A stretch of 64,000 nucleotides of DNA from Adineta vaga (taxonomy: Eukaryota > Rotifera), in contig CP075494.1 of assembly GCA_021613535.1 (NCBI GenBank), forward strand, positions 1,364,001-1,428,000. The letters run 5' to 3'. Shown in pieces: positions 35,101 to 47,208 of this stretch (position 1 is the stretch's first letter; every line of letters starts with the position of its first letter). The translations under genes and the position numbers were made by a program. The notes under the pieces are model-generated. The model made no database searches. It saw only the letters and a list, made by a program, of their open reading frames with translations, and had not been told where the DNA came from.

Positions 35101-38100
35101 GCGTAGATTCAGGGTTATAAACTAGATGATGAGCATTGAACCATCGGATTCCTGTATATTCTGATGATGCTGTTTCATTCATATATAGATAGAGTAATGA
35201 TAGACAGAATTCTGAATAGAAACATTCAAGTGTCGAGAGCTGAAGAGAATCAATCACGAAACATCCCACGGTCATGCCTGGAACAATTCCATCACTACCC
35301 TCTAGCCCATTGACACGCATTGATGGACGACGGGCAACTGGACTTTGACAAGTGGAATTTACGGCGCAGAGACAGTTTATCGGACTTGCATTTACGCCAA
35401 GAACACCAATCGACCGAAATGACAGCTAAATATTATAGAAAAAGTATTAGATTTATTGTTTTGCAAATCAGGGCTGGAAATGAGCCAGCTCTGATCCCTT
35501 TAATCGACATTATATGGACGGCAATGATTTATCACTCAGTTTATTCATGTTTTACAGAGTTGACCTACCGGGATTATTGATTGATCAAAATAACTGACAT
35601 TTTTTGCATAAGTTAACGGCGAGACACTCTCAGAATTTGGTATTGCCAAAGGCTGATCCACGTGAATGAAAAGTTGTGCTGCATTGATGAGAAGATTAAA
35701 ATTGCTCACTAATGTCTGAGTAAACTGATTGATAGTTGTATTCAATCGAGCATCGAAATTATCTTGATTGATAACGGTCGAAGTAATAAAATATCGCTCA
35801 TTAAATCGAAGAATAGCATCATCAATCGTTTTGTTGATTAATTGACATAAGTTGGATAATAGACGAAAATGTCGAGCATCAAAGCCATACCAAAAGTTTT
35901 CTTCAATCAGTTTCGTCATTTCAATCCACGATTCAACTACGAAGTCACTTGAACAAATTTCGTGAAGAGTCACAGATAATGTAATTAATGTTGAGTACGG
36001 CGTTGTTATATTCGAACACGGACATCTCAATGTACTTGAATACAAATCTTGTAAATTATTATACTTAGCTAACGAAGGATTTGTTACAGTCATCATTATC
36101 ATTTCAACTCGGAGCGAAGTGAAAAGAAGAAGAATCATAATTAAACCTGTAAAAGCACATAAAATAGAAATACAATATTCAAATAAGTACAACGTGGATG
36201 AGGTGAGTATGTGTTCAGTGAATTAAGAGTGTACGTTGATCCTCATTCACACCTATAACTACGCCCACATCCGCCACTCTCAAACTGTATTGTTTGTTTA
36301 ATAGGACTCATGCATAAATCTGCACCAGGAGCCATTCTCGCATTCATTTTACGTCTCAAGGTGTTTCACTGCCCGAAGTCTACTCGCAACCCAAGAAATC
36401 AAGTGTTTAAAAATCGAAAAATCAGTGATACCGTCATGCAAGTAGAAATTTAATAAAATATTACATATCCAAAATATCATACCTGAAAGCAAAATTAGGT
36501 ATATACGTGTACTGATACGCTGTTGTTTGATATCATTTGATGTTCGACGGCTAGCTGATTCGAAGATGTTTAACTGTTTCATCCAAATACCGAGTCTTCG
36601 TATGTCTTTCATAGTAAAACCTGTAAATTAAGATATTAATGTTGTGGAGAAGATACCTAGCCGCGTAATAAGAAAAACATACCGTTGCCGACATTGATAC
36701 TGCTCTGATGATGTTTGGCTTTGAATGATAGATTGACTGAAAAAGCCGCAATAAAACGCAGTATGATGGTAAGACCGCCGTAGAGACTGAGGAAAAGAGT
36801 AATTATATAAGAATAATTTGCCTGATTGACTTTAATATAAGTGCATGACTTGACAGCACATTCTGTAAAGTATTTTGAATAGTCAACTTTTGTCGTCCAT
36901 CGTTCAACAAGAAGATTGCTTAGACGATCGTTCAAAGATATATTTGGTCGATTTGATGATGAAAGTAAATTGGTTGAAGTGAAATTTTTCTACATAGAAA
37001 GTATTTATGAAAACAAAAAAGGACTTAATAACATATACTCGATTTAGATTTGGAAAATAATCAGCCAGAAGTTGAAGACAAGTAAGATCGTACAGACAAT
37101 CAAATGTGCTTTGTAATATACCATCAAGTGGGGTGCATCCTGCGAAAAATCCTGGGACGAGAGCAAGTAGATCTGGCTCAAAGAAAAAGGGCTTTTCAGG
37201 CCAATAGTAACGCAAGCTGACGCTAGCACCGTTCACTATCCAATAGAATCCAGATGGAACGGTGGAATTGACGATATGACAGGGCGAAAAATCTCCAGAA
37301 TCTCTAGGAGCATTCTTGTCCACGTACCAAGTAGGTGACAGATCGGCATATTTAGTTCCAAGAGTCCAAACAGAAACGTATGCATTGGTATTGAGAGCCG
37401 AAACAAGAGAATTTGATCGAGTTGAAATTTGAAGAAAATCAAGGAGTAAATTGATTTGAATAGGTATACTATTGCGAATAAGACTGACACTTCCGTCTAC
37501 CTTCGTTTGTACTTCGTCTTCTGGAAGAAGTTCGACCGAGACAAGTTCGCTATTATCCAGATTGACGTTAGCTTGAAATATTGTTTCTTTGCAGAGAGAA
37601 CAAAGTGAAGCAAGAAGTTCGAACTGAATTAAACCAGAAATGAATAAAACAATCATCAGGTAAAATCAAGTATAGGCAATAGAAATGTTCAACTACTATT
37701 GATAGTTTGATATTAGTCGAATGGCTATCATTTGCTAGGAGCATTTCCAAAATTTATCACTCAGTATAAAATTGAAGTGTTTCTATCTCTAGTTGGAGCA
37801 TAAGATGAGTACAGGAGTCTCATCGATATACAATAAACGTTGTAATTCAGCACACTAACTTTTATCTCAACAATGATTTGCCAGTTGGAAAGCATTCTTA
37901 CCTTCCTAACAAAGTTCATGTTCGTTCACATATAAGAGATGTAGCGATCAATTTGATTCGATCTATCTGAATTCCTCATAGAAAATCTGAATTTTGAATG
38001 CTTTCTCATCTGGTAACATCAATGAAAATAGACCAGATGTTAGAAATATTTGGTGGGATGAAAACACGCTAGCAACATGTTCCAGTATGATGACATATAT

Positions 38101-39307
38101 ACCTCTTGTGCGTGTGTTACCCCTTTTAGGATTCGGTCGACATAATTAAACAATACCTAAGTCACTTTGGACTACGAAACCGAATGATCGGGACCGACCT
38201 ATTTCGAGTCCTGGCTCATGGTAACATATCACTCAATCAATAAATTTGTATTTACCTGTTTACTAGCCGTTGTACGAAAATCCATGACAAGATATTCACT
38301 TGCATTGGATAAATACAGTGATTTGATCCATTTTCTGCTGACAAAAAAACTCGAGCATACAGGATGGAATGATATTATGTGTGAAACAAAGGCATTATAT
38401 GGTATAGTGCTCGTTGTACACGGACATGAAAGTGTTTTGCCATATTTAAGACGAAGTTGATCGAGGTCAGCTGAACTAATATTTGAAACACTGGTTAGTT
38501 CAGATTTTGGATTAACGAAGGCCACAAAAAAAAGGGTGTAAAAAGTTACTAAAAATACAAAAAAAAAATTTCTGCTCATTCTTTTATCTATAAAAGTGTT
38601 GATATCCATCTCGACAGAACGAAATTAAATTCGTGAACAACAGGTAAAGCATGGTACATATTTTGCTTGTAACTTATAAGTTATAGTTACCATAATATGT
38701 ATGTAATTATTTTTTATTGTCTGTTACTTTATTTACTTCATTTTATTTTATTTTATGTATAAAAAAGTTATTATGTTAGTCAACTGGTGATTTTTTTCTA
38801 TTCTATAGAATTTTATGTTTTTGTTAAACTTTTTTATGATAATTCTCTGAAATATTGAAGCAAAAACAATTGCTACAACCATTTTCAAGTCATGTCGTTA
38901 ATTAGAACTGGAAATTCGAAGCAAGTTTAAAAAAGATAAAATAGTAGAATCTCAATTGAAATGTAGAATTTATGTAAGTAAGTAAGTATTTTAAAAAGAC
39001 TTATTTGAAAGATATGACCTTTGAAAAATTTTTAATGTACTTTTTGTACTTTCAATACCGGTGCTTAAGTAAAAGGTAAAGTGTCACCCCTATTAATTAT
39101 TTAAGAACTTTCGCGGCGGGAAGAAACAAGTGGATCTCACTTACTTATGAGTAGAATAACATACAACCGAGTAGCATATTTCTGATTTTTTACATTTGTA
39201 TTTGATTGATGATCACTATTATCATTATATTCTTCTTCGTCCGGTATGAATACATTGTAATTTTGTAATTGTTCTCCACACCATCGTAGCAGGTCTTTCA
39301 CCGGCAT
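29141..39307 (-). CDS. predicted 1795-aa protein: three TM-ectodomain-TM modules, a seventh TM and an FG-GAP propeller
   Basis: Thirteen exons: 39307..39145, 38548..38256, 37623..37039, 36989..36683, 36620..36483, 36146..35569, 35425..34828, 34439..34072, 33358..32962, 32764..32095, 32041..31911, 31514..31440, 30225..29141. Total 5388 nt, 1796 codons with stop, every splice in phase. Module 1 is residues 1-449, module 2 450-887, module 3 888-1365; each has a cytoplasmic lead, a TM helix, an ectodomain opening with a TLxCPC motif and closing with a Cys-rich stretch (for example GCTP..FDCLYD..C), and a second TM helix. A seventh TM (about 1369-1390) and a Thr-rich stalk lead to seven FG-GAP repeats (1435-1795) with D-x-N-x-D loops. 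Topology then puts all ectodomains and the propeller outside. Alternatively these are tandem genes: exon 7 could end at the stop at 34820. Confidence 0.65.
30226..31439 (-). other. 1.2-kb intron before the propeller exon
   Basis: Phase-1 intron joining the Thr-rich stalk exon to the FG-GAP exon (CAG|GTCAGG donor, TTGTTAG acceptor). The convergent FG-GAP gene has the same kind of long phase-1 intron, with a GTCAGT donor, at the same place. No gene seen inside. Confidence 0.5.
33359..34071 (-). other. 0.7-kb intron in module 3
   Basis: Between FHQ (34072) and VCSGVF (33358). Splicing restores the FHQVCS motif shared with the other modules (HPVCSS, HEICSS). No gene seen inside. Confidence 0.55.
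37624..38255 (-). other. 0.63-kb intron in module 1
   Basis: Between TASKQ (38256) and FELLASLC (37623). No coding content found inside. Confidence 0.5.
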
Positions 39308-40244
39308 CGTGGCGACGATCAAAAATGAGCACAGGTTTTTTTCTTTTTTTTAGTATATTTTCGCAGATAGAGAAAACATAGAACTCTTCTATCTGAAATT
39401 TGAATGTAATGATATTTTGTGAAAAAAGAACTTTTTTTCCGACGGTGCTACTATATCTGAAAAAAATAACAAAAAAAATGCAGAAAATAGTCAAATGCAA
39501 TTATATGAGAAATCTTAGAGTTCTCAAAAGATAAAAGATCTTTTTATTAATTGAATCGTGATATATCATAGTAAAAGGAAACAATTTTTTCGCATCAAAT
39601 ATTGCTTTTTATATGTTTTAAAATAGTAGTAATAATACGGCAGAGTTGAACTAATTGGACTGACCGATCTTCGCCTGCTCCAACTGAGTTAATCAGTGCC
39701 TTGAAAAGGTTAGATGACGACCTTGACAACGACGAAACGGACGAAAAACTTGACTTTGAGATGCTGAATGGCGTTTTACTCTAACAAAATACATGTATAT
39801 ACAGTTTTTCTTTTCACGTGAACATATGTCACTCTAGAGATGTTACCAGTCGATACAAACGTTTCCACTAATGATTGCAGAGCAAAACTTACGATCAAAC
39901 AGAGTAAAAAAAGTCTAATAATGATATATAAATTAGAAGAAAAAATGGTCATATTAAAAGGGAGAGAGATGGTATTTGGTAGAAATGTGTATAATGAATA
40001 TTTAAAATAGGATATGATATACAAATTGTTTTTTTTATAAGTGCTTATGAAACGATAATTGTGAGGAAATATCTTGTTAATGAATATCATCTGAAGCGAA
40101 AAGAAAGGCATACAAAAGCTTCGAGATTGTCACGTTTTGATTTCTAGAAAAACAACGTGAAACATACTTACAGATCATAATAGAGAAAACTCATTACTAG
40201 AAAACTTATTAGTTCTATGGTGTAAAATTCTTCGACAAGACATG
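39308..40244. other. upstream region of the large FG-GAP gene
   Basis: No supported gene. The start at 39307 is the first in-frame ATG of exon 1. A short hydrophobic open frame at 39776..40111 has no recognisable feature. Confidence 0.4.
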
Positions 40245-40304
40245 TGAGGATGTGGGTGTGGATGTACAATGCATATAATACTCACATTTACACCCACACC
40301 CTCA
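40245..40304. repeat. TG/CA-rich hairpin at the truncation point of a hAT relic
   Basis: Arm TGAGGATGTGGGTGTGGATG, AT spacer, arm TTTACACCCACACCCTCA. The transposase homology on its right stops at its edge. Confidence 0.7.
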
Positions 40305-41861
40305 AGAATTTAAATGCAGGATCGAAGACTGCGGCCATGAAGTACAATGGATCACCATAATGTTCATCATCGATAACATCAGCTTGATTTAATCGATCCA
40401 TAATACCACAAAATCTCTTTTCAAGAGATGATTTTAATTGTTGTACCAATCTGCTACAAAATTTAACATTCCGTTTAATATCACGGAGATGAGTTATTAA
40501 ATGCACAACAGAAGGTACAACCAAACTTGCAGTAACGGCAGCTTCTGCTTGGCATTTGATTGATATTTCATAAAATGGATCGAGGATGATAACTATTTCT
40601 TCTAATATAATAAAATCATTATTAGAAAACTTCACTAGATTGTCCATTAAAGACGTTATGGTATCAGCATCGATTTTAGCAAGAGATAAAATTGATTTAA
40701 TCAATAAATACTCGCTATTCCATCTGGTAACGTTTGATTTATTGATGTGTTTATTCAATTGATCGAGCATATCAGCAAATTTTGTTGATTTGTGTGAAAA
40801 TTTAGCCAAAGCTTGACATTTAGCAAGTACCTTGGGCACATGAGAAGCCTTTTAAGTCCATCTCGTATAGATAATTGCGTGTGTATTGTGTTGAATATCA
40901 ATAATTGTAAAATTGGTTAAATCATTATCTTCTAAAACGAAAGCAAAAATTGAATGAATATTTTATGCATTATTTCATAAGGAAAGCAACAATGGCTATT
41001 TCTTAAATGTTCACAATTTACTAACCATCTGCAGCTTGTAAAGATGTGTTTGTGTTAATTGATAATCCATCTGGATCATCATCATCAAGAAGACTAACAT
41101 TCGAATCATCAGCGTCGTCTTCAACGGATAAACCAAATCGATATGCTTTTATCGTTGACGATGCTTTGTCCGTGACAATAGGATAAACTTTATCTTTTAT
41201 ATTAAATCGATCAAGAATACATTCAGTCAACTGCTGAATGTTTTCACCCGTGTGTGGTGATTTAAATCGAACAAAATCTATTAAATGTGATCGTGATTGG
41301 ATCTTGTTATCAATAAAATGACATGTCACTCCCAAAAATGATCGACATCTCCTGTCGGACCAACCGTCTACGGTTAATGTTACATGATCAACACCATTTA
41401 ATGTTTGATGAATGATTGCATCAACCTTCGATGAGAATGTATGAATAACATTTTCTTTTAATCGTTTTGTTGATGTGGGATCCCATTTTAAATTACACTC
41501 TTTCATAAAATCACGAAAACCTTGATTTTCCACCAGATTCAACGGCAGATTGCATTTGATAGTTAAATATTTGCCAATGACGACATTAATACGATCTTGT
41601 TTGGATTTCATAAATAATGTATCTGTTGAAATATAATCATCATTTTCATTTGATAAATCATCAGATAATGTTTCATCTTGGTTAGGAAACATTTGTCGAT
41701 ATTCGAAAGTATGCTTGCGTTTCAGATGTTTTAAAAAATTACTTGACATACTCCATATTTTTCATTGTAGTTTTTTTTGCATAATTTACAAAATCCATTA
41801 ACTCTGCTCTTGTCGATGTTACTTAGTTCGAAATAATTTTTCCAGCACTCACCAGCCATAA
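40305..41861 (-). pseudogene. BED-finger hAT transposase, frameshifted and 3'-truncated
   Basis: Starts with a BED zinc finger (ECWKNYFEL, CKLCKKNY), which shifts frame before SSNFLKHLKRKHT. Then comes the hAT core: VTLTVDGWSDRR, FLGVTCHFID and CILDRFNI. After a likely intron near 40930-41020 the frame shifts again around IRDGLK/KASHVPKV, and the second half (NVTRWNSEYLLI, AAVFDPAFKFL) stops at the hairpin. The C-terminal dimerisation motif is absent. hAT transposases move elements by a cut-and-paste reaction; this copy cannot. Confidence 0.7.
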
Positions 41862-42354
41862 GTAATGATCAATAATATAATACGATTTGTTTTTAAACGT
41901 TCGGTAACTTGCTGGCTATTTGGAGATAAAAAGCTGGTGACATGACTCGATATCGTGTAGTGTACACAAACTATACGTTTATTTTATCCAATACGCTTTC
42001 ACGCATCGCTTTTTATGACCTCCATTCGTTTAATTGTTTTCCATTATGTTTTGTGAAACAAGATTGTTTACTCTACGGATGTCCTTACAATCGAGAACTG
42101 AAAATTTTCTTGCAGAAAACATCAAATGAAGCTTAATACACGTTTTTTTTCTAAGTGCAAGGTACTGAGTACATATGTACTTAGTACCAGTACTAAAGAA
42201 CGAAAATACTGACGTGAGTATATTCGTACTTTGGTACAAGTACAGAGTACAATGTACTCTAGTATATTGTACTTAAATTCAAGTATCAAGTATACACGCT
42301 AAGTAAAAAGTAAATGTACTGGCACTTGGTGTACTTGTACTGTTCCAGTCTCTG
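40305..42354 (-). mobile_element. truncated hAT transposon relic
   Basis: A decayed hAT transposase (about 41861 down to 40305) is followed by a zone of AGTAC/GTACTT palindromic subterminal repeats (about 42150-42340). The element ends outward as CAGAGACTGGAACAGTAC on the minus strand at 42354, typical of hAT termini. The other end, including the dimerisation domain, is missing and replaced by the hairpin at 40245..40304. Confidence 0.65.
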
Positions 42355-43048
42355 CTTCGACGAAATCCAGTCGCTTTATTGCAAAACTCTCAATGAGAGT
42401 TAAGTTTTCACGCATAATAGAAACTACGCTAAAATAAGATAAAGATTTGTCTTAGTTCATGTACAGAATTAGTTGAGACTTTTCTGTTATATCTGTATGT
42501 TGCTGCAAACACTTTGTCGAAAAATCTGACAGGTAACAGCCAACAACACAATTAAGATTTAAAGAAGAGAAGGGGGAATGATCCAAGCACAACTGGTCAG
42601 AAAGAACTGACATTATATTCAAACTCATCATCACCAATGATCTTTGATACAATTGTAAAAAAACGTCGAAAAAACTGATCTTTTTTTTAACCTTTGAACC
42701 CCCTCCCTCTCCTGCATCCTCTATCTACTCGTCTGAAAGTATTAAAAAATATTAATTGAATTCTGAACTATTGGCGTCTAAGAAACGAAGCATGTTTTGT
42801 GCGCTTCGCTAGAGAGGTAACAATTTTATTGAATATTACAGTAGGTAGTTCGAAACAGGAAAAAACTTGGTATATCCAGTTGTCATTTAAAAAAATCATT
42901 AATGAAGTTAAATTAAATAGTAAAGATATACAGGAAAACGTTGAGGAAACAACTTTCGGAACATAAGGTGCCTGGAAAAAAACTCGAAGTCATTGTAGAA
43001 GCACGGTATTTTTTCTATTTGGAACAAATCACCAGTTGGTTCAGTGGG
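42355..43048. other. intergenic spacer
   Basis: AT-rich DNA between the hAT relic and the SOUL gene; no gene or repeat recognised. Confidence 0.4.
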
Positions 43049-43621
43049 TTATCGACGACCGATAATCGGTATGCAAATTTCATTTCTCCGATATTGGGGC
43101 ATTGTGTCTGGTCGATTGTAAGTAAGATACATGACGTCACTCTCGTTTGGCGACAATAGAATACCGTCTCGAGTTGCAGCCTGTCGAAGTTCTTGTTCTT
43201 TAGCGGCGTTTCTAACTGTAGTTGTTGTCATATTGAATGCAATACAAGCCAACGGAGGTAAATTCGACTGTTCAAAGAGCCGAACACTTCTGTCACTCGT
43301 CATTGGTAACTGATTCAATGACTTAAAATTTGATGGTGACATGATGAAACTCATCTTTCGTCGAATGCTTCTGTCCATTATCGTTTCTTGTGTGATTACT
43401 GGAACTGTCATGGCGATTTTCATATGAGCATTGTTATTACCAGAAATATAGCCGAACAATGGAGAAAAACCATATTCTCTCCCAGATGTAAAATCTGTAT
43501 TTAGCGGTACTTCGTACGTACACTGGGCCCATATTTGTGCATGATAGCGACGAATTTCGTAGCCATTCTTCCTTTCAATTACATCGTACGGTGGAGTCTC
43601 CGTGTTAACTTCAGTTGACAT
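43049..43621 (-). CDS. SOUL/HEBP family haem-binding protein
   Basis: Intact 190-aa ORF, the usual length of the family. It opens PYDVIERKNGYEIRRYHAQIWAQC and continues with FSPLFGYISGNN, KIAMTVPVIT and KMSFIMSPSNF, the landmark segments of the SOUL fold, which is a duplicated beta-alpha-beta domain that binds haem or porphyrin. No signal peptide is seen, so it is likely cytosolic. A TATA-like box lies about 63 bp before the start. No neighbouring gene suggests a pathway. Confidence 0.9.
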   Translation of the reverse strand: MSTEVNTETPPYDVIERKNGYEIRRYHAQIWAQCTYEVPLNTDFTSGREYGFSPLFGYISGNNNAHMKIAMTVPVITQETIMDRSIRRKMSFIMSPSNFKSLNQLPMTSDRSVRLFEQSNLPPLACIAFNMTTTTVRNAAKEQELRQAATRDGILLSPNESDVMYLTYNRPDTMPQYRRNEICIPIIGRR

Positions 43622-43683
43622 TTTTCTTGCTAAAAATCTAAAATACCGAATAACAAATAGAAATGTGGGAATGAGAGAAAGAG

Positions 43684-43692
43684 TATTTATAT
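43684..43692 (-). promoter_or_regulatory. TATA-like box of the SOUL gene
   Basis: ATATAAATA on the minus strand, about 63 bp before the ATG at 43621. Confidence 0.4.
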
Positions 43693-44045
43693 TCTACTAG
43701 TTATGTAAGACGTTGATAATTGCGTCCTTGTGACTTTCACTGTCTTTCTTTCTTTGAAAAGAACGAGAAAACTATGTTTTTTTTCTTTCTGCGCAGAAAG
43801 AAATCAAGTTATATTAGCCACCATGTGACGCCGTCGATCCAGTTTACTGATTCGTCCTCCGTCAAGAACACTCAAGAAAGAGAATGAAAGTATGCTTTTT
43901 TTCTTTTTCTGCCGACGAAAAAGGCATTACGTGAGTAGCAGTTGACAACGCAAGATTGAATAAAATAAAGTAACACAACGAACGAACAACATGAAATGTA
44001 TACGATTCACCATTGAGATAGAAAGTAGAGATACAAGAAGATAGT

Positions 44046-44433
44046 ACAGGAAGGTGCAAAAGTCACTTAACCCAAAAAAAATGGAATATCTCCTTTACAA
44101 CTCAAGTATATGAGCTGATTTTTTATCGATGTTTGAGACTTGCCTAAAGAAACTCTTGTGGCTGATCGTTGTCACATGTGTTTTAGTACAGAAAAGAACT
44201 AACAGTGAATATGTCTTTTTTTTCTTGATAAACTACTTTTCTTTATCATACACTATTTTTCTCTCATTTGTGAGAAAAAGTAAATTTTTCTTGGATGAGG
44301 TCTCTAGTAATACTTAACAAAGAGTTTCTCTAGGCATGTCTCTACCATTGATAAAATAATCAGCTCATTTACTTGAGCTGTAAAGGAGATATTCAATTTT
44401 GTTTTGGGCTAAGTGACTTTTGCACTCTCCTGT
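44046..44433. mobile_element. 388-bp fold-back MITE with about 110-bp terminal inverted repeats
   Basis: Left end ACAGGAAGGTGCAAAAGTCA and the reverse complement of the right end ACAGGAGAGTGCAAAAGTCA match, and the similarity continues inward through GAATATCTCCTTTACA, CTCAAGTA, TGAGCTGATT and GAAACTCTT. It encodes nothing. The target duplication is unclear. Confidence 0.7.
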
Positions 44434-44680
44434 CTTTATTATTCTGATGAAATATCGGTTGCTGAAAATCAAAAGTTAGGACTAACAGATTTCACTTGTC
44501 TTTTCTTCAAGAGGTACGATCAGTCTGCTTTCGAGTGATTGAGGTGTAAGTCTTTTCGAGATCTGTAAAGCGATAAGACTATTTCATCTATCAATTATTG
44601 TCTTGAATGAATCAAGAAATAGTAGTTTATTGAAGTAGAACGGTAGATAGTAAATATAAAATACTTATAAAAAGGGTGCA

Positions 44681-44992
44681 TTAGTGTGTGTAGTCACAGA
44701 CATAAAAATCATCGTATCCTTCAACAATAAAAAAACAAAATCTTGTGCTTTCGCCAATATAACCATTATCACCACGAAGACGAAGAGGACTAGAAGGATC
44801 AAATTGAGTAAGAAGACGAGCAGCAACAGCACCATAATAACCAGCATTCTTATTACGAGGGGTATTAGCAGCAGCATAAGCATAACCATAAGCAGCAAGA
44901 TCACCCTTAAAACCATTAGGAGCACGATGGCTATAATCATCGTCAATATCAACAACATGATCCTCGCGATGACAACGAGGACAAGGTGGCAT
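44681..44992 (-). CDS. small CxxC protein of unknown function
   Basis: 103-aa ORF from the ATG at 44992 (MPPCPRCHRED); the frame is open slightly upstream but without an ATG. An N-terminal C-P-R-C-H motif is followed by an acidic DIDDDY stretch, an Ala/Tyr/Gly-rich middle (AAYGYAYAAANTP) and a C-terminal half with alternating hydrophobics ending YDDFYVCDYTH. The composition is protein-like, and the opposite-strand frames are low complexity. I do not recognise the family. The CxxC may hold a metal with downstream His/Cys, but this is inference. Confidence 0.5.
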   Translation of the reverse strand: MPPCPRCHREDHVVDIDDDYSHRAPNGFKGDLAAYGYAYAAANTPRNKNAGYYGAVAARLLTQFDPSSPLRLRGDNGYIGESTRFCFFIVEGYDDFYVCDYTH

Positions 44993-46580
44993 TTTGTTGG
45001 ATGATTCTAAACGAAATTTACGCAAGTTTTTTCAACAGTACTCGTAGACAGAATTTTTGATAATCTGTTCCTAATGGCAAGGCCATAATATATAATGAGT
45101 TCTGTAAATTATCTATTTCAAGAGAAACATTAGTGACGCAAGTATCTTGCTGAAGTTCCACTTTATTCTTTCATTACTAAAATACTGGTGTTAGTTCGTT
45201 CAGGACTGATGAAAAAGTTGTTGAGAAAAAAAGCGATGATGGACGATTTCTAAGTGCGCGACAAAACGTCTCTCTTCCTCGCTCTTTCATAGCTTTCCAG
45301 AATCGTCAGAGTTGACTCGAGATAACCGATCTCTTCAGGCTTTTCTTCAAAGTCCAGGTAGGCTATCGATCATGGAAGTGTTTGCTGGATTTCTAAAAGT
45401 TTAACCACTTTGAAATCGCCTTGCTGTAACAAAGGAAATGCAAAAATTATTCTACGATGTCTAATAGAAACTATAGTATGATAAGTTCTTTGTCTTTATA
45501 TAACCCATTTCATTAGATAGCCAAAAACTACGGCTTCTATGCTTTCTCACACGATGTGACAAACGGTAAGTAATGTGACCGTACGAGTGAAACTGCCTTA
45601 TCCAGTAATTTAGTTACTTATGAACTTGTCGTATTGCAGGAAGCTCGTAGAAATCGCTATATATAATACTGAGGTTTTCTTCGGAAATGTCTGACTTGGA
45701 TATTCCATGAACTATGAAGAAAAGAATGTGTCGGAAAAAGGCGTTGTATATGATGCAATTTGAATAAATTGAGTGATAATGTTCGAAAAGAAAGATTAAT
45801 TGTGTTTCCAGAGATTTAGTAATACACTATGATTTGTACAAAATGTAAGAAAATGTACCACTAGATATCATAGGGTGTTTCAAAACACGAAAAACCAATT
45901 CACTACCGTATTTGTGTTGCTTCAAAATGGAAGTCTAGGGATCGAGAGTCCTGAAATCTTTCATCGAAAAAAGATGTAGTTTTGGTCGGTGATGTTATTG
46001 ACGCCAAAATATATTCTCATGCTGATTTGCTCATTCCTCAATGAGTCACTTTTCTGAAATAGATAATATGGTTCACAATCTATTCAACCGAGAACTTCTC
46101 TTAGAACTTTCGCGTCTTTATCAAGAAAATAAAATGATACTCACAAATGATGCGATATCTTCAGCTGACGCAGATGTCGCTTGTCCAGCTCCTCCAGCAC
46201 CATAAAAATTCAACCAGTTATTATACACTATCTCACCCTCAGAATTCAAAAGGAAATCAAACAGAAACTCATTCGATTTCTACTAACTATGAGAGTCCTT
46301 CTTTTATTTTCAGAAGAAAAAAACTTCTTATTGCAAGAGAAACTAGAAACAAAGGAGGAACCAAAACAATAATAAAAGCACGACGCTATTTTCCTCCTCT
46401 AAGAAGGACGACTAAGGGTTATGTCATCTGATGTGATAATGGTGTAAGGAGTTTATGACGAAAATAAATTACAAAATAATTCAAAATTTCTATACTTTAT
46501 AAAAAGTAATTTATTGAAACGTTCTACAACAATCTATAAAGATACAGACGAGTAAATGAAATGAGTATATATGAAGTATA
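44993..46580. other. intergenic stretch
   Basis: No supported gene. The open frame at 46147..46431 (and its overlap at 46181..46372) has no domain signature. Confidence 0.4.
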
Positions 46581-46754
46581 CAGTGGCGTCCCGAGGGGGG
46601 GCGCGTGGGGCGTAACGCCCCCCCTGCTTCGGGAAAATTTTTGTTTTTTTTGCTCGCCAAAATTTTTTGCAGCAGAAAAAAAAAATTTTTTTGGAAAATT
46701 TTCAAAAATTTTTCGCTGCGCCCCCCCTGCTTTTGGCACCTCGGGACGCCCCTG
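46581..46754. mobile_element. 174-bp hAT-type MITE
   Basis: Terminal inverted repeats CAGTGGCGTCCCGAGG and CAGGGGCGTCCCGAGG (one mismatch), flanked by near-identical 8-bp target copies GAAGTATA (46573..46580) and GAAATATA (46755..46762). Length, tips and 8-bp duplication fit hAT. The GC-rich ends make spurious open frames on both strands. Confidence 0.8.
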
Positions 46755-46980
46755 GAAATATAAGGTCTAGAAGTATCTGTCATATTCTATCAATAGGTAT
46801 CATAGGCTGTGAACATCTTTTAGAGTTTAAAAGCGACTATAAAGCATAGCGAGGTCTATCAAAAGTCTATTAAAGGACTACCTGAGTCTACCAGCATCTT
46901 TTCTCCCCTACCTTCATTCAACAAAATACTCACTGTGGGTGTATTTCACATTCACTCTTACCTTCAAGATACACGCGCCG

Positions 46981-47208
46981 TTATTCACCATAAAACGAAA
47001 GTAGCTCACGGTCCTTACCTGATAAAGTATTAAAAGGAACCATATTCGATGAGGTAGAGCCAGAATTAATTCTTTCTCCACTCGTACATTCTGATTTGTG
47101 ACGTGACCAATCGGTTGAACGACATTTTTTGGAACAATAGCAAGTTCGACAATAGGAACAACATTTGCTTGTGCTTGTGAAGATTTGACACTTTGTGCAG
47201 GTAGGCAT
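46981..47208 (-). CDS. small MYND-type zinc-finger protein
   Basis: 75-aa ORF from the ATG at 47208. Residues 4-41 hold C-x2-C, C-x2-C, C-x3-C and a final H-x3-C (CTKCQIF, CSYCRTC, CSKKC, HKSEC), the pattern of a MYND finger, which mediates protein-protein contacts. The remaining 34 residues are Ser-rich and end GKDRELLSFYGE. It is short for a MYND protein; it may be complete or the 5' exon of something longer, but no downstream exon was found. Confidence 0.65.
   Translation of the reverse strand: MPTCTKCQIFTSTSKCCSYCRTCYCSKKCRSTDWSRHKSECTSGERINSGSTSSNMVPFNTLSGKDRELLSFYGE

Noticed and set aside
44665-45004. Leu/Val-rich and Thr/Ile-rich frames overlapping the small CxxC gene
   Set aside because: Low-complexity shadows of the minus-strand 103-aa frame.
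46511-46849. Several overlapping open frames on both strands
   Set aside because: They lie in the GC-rich ends of the 174-bp MITE and its flanks.
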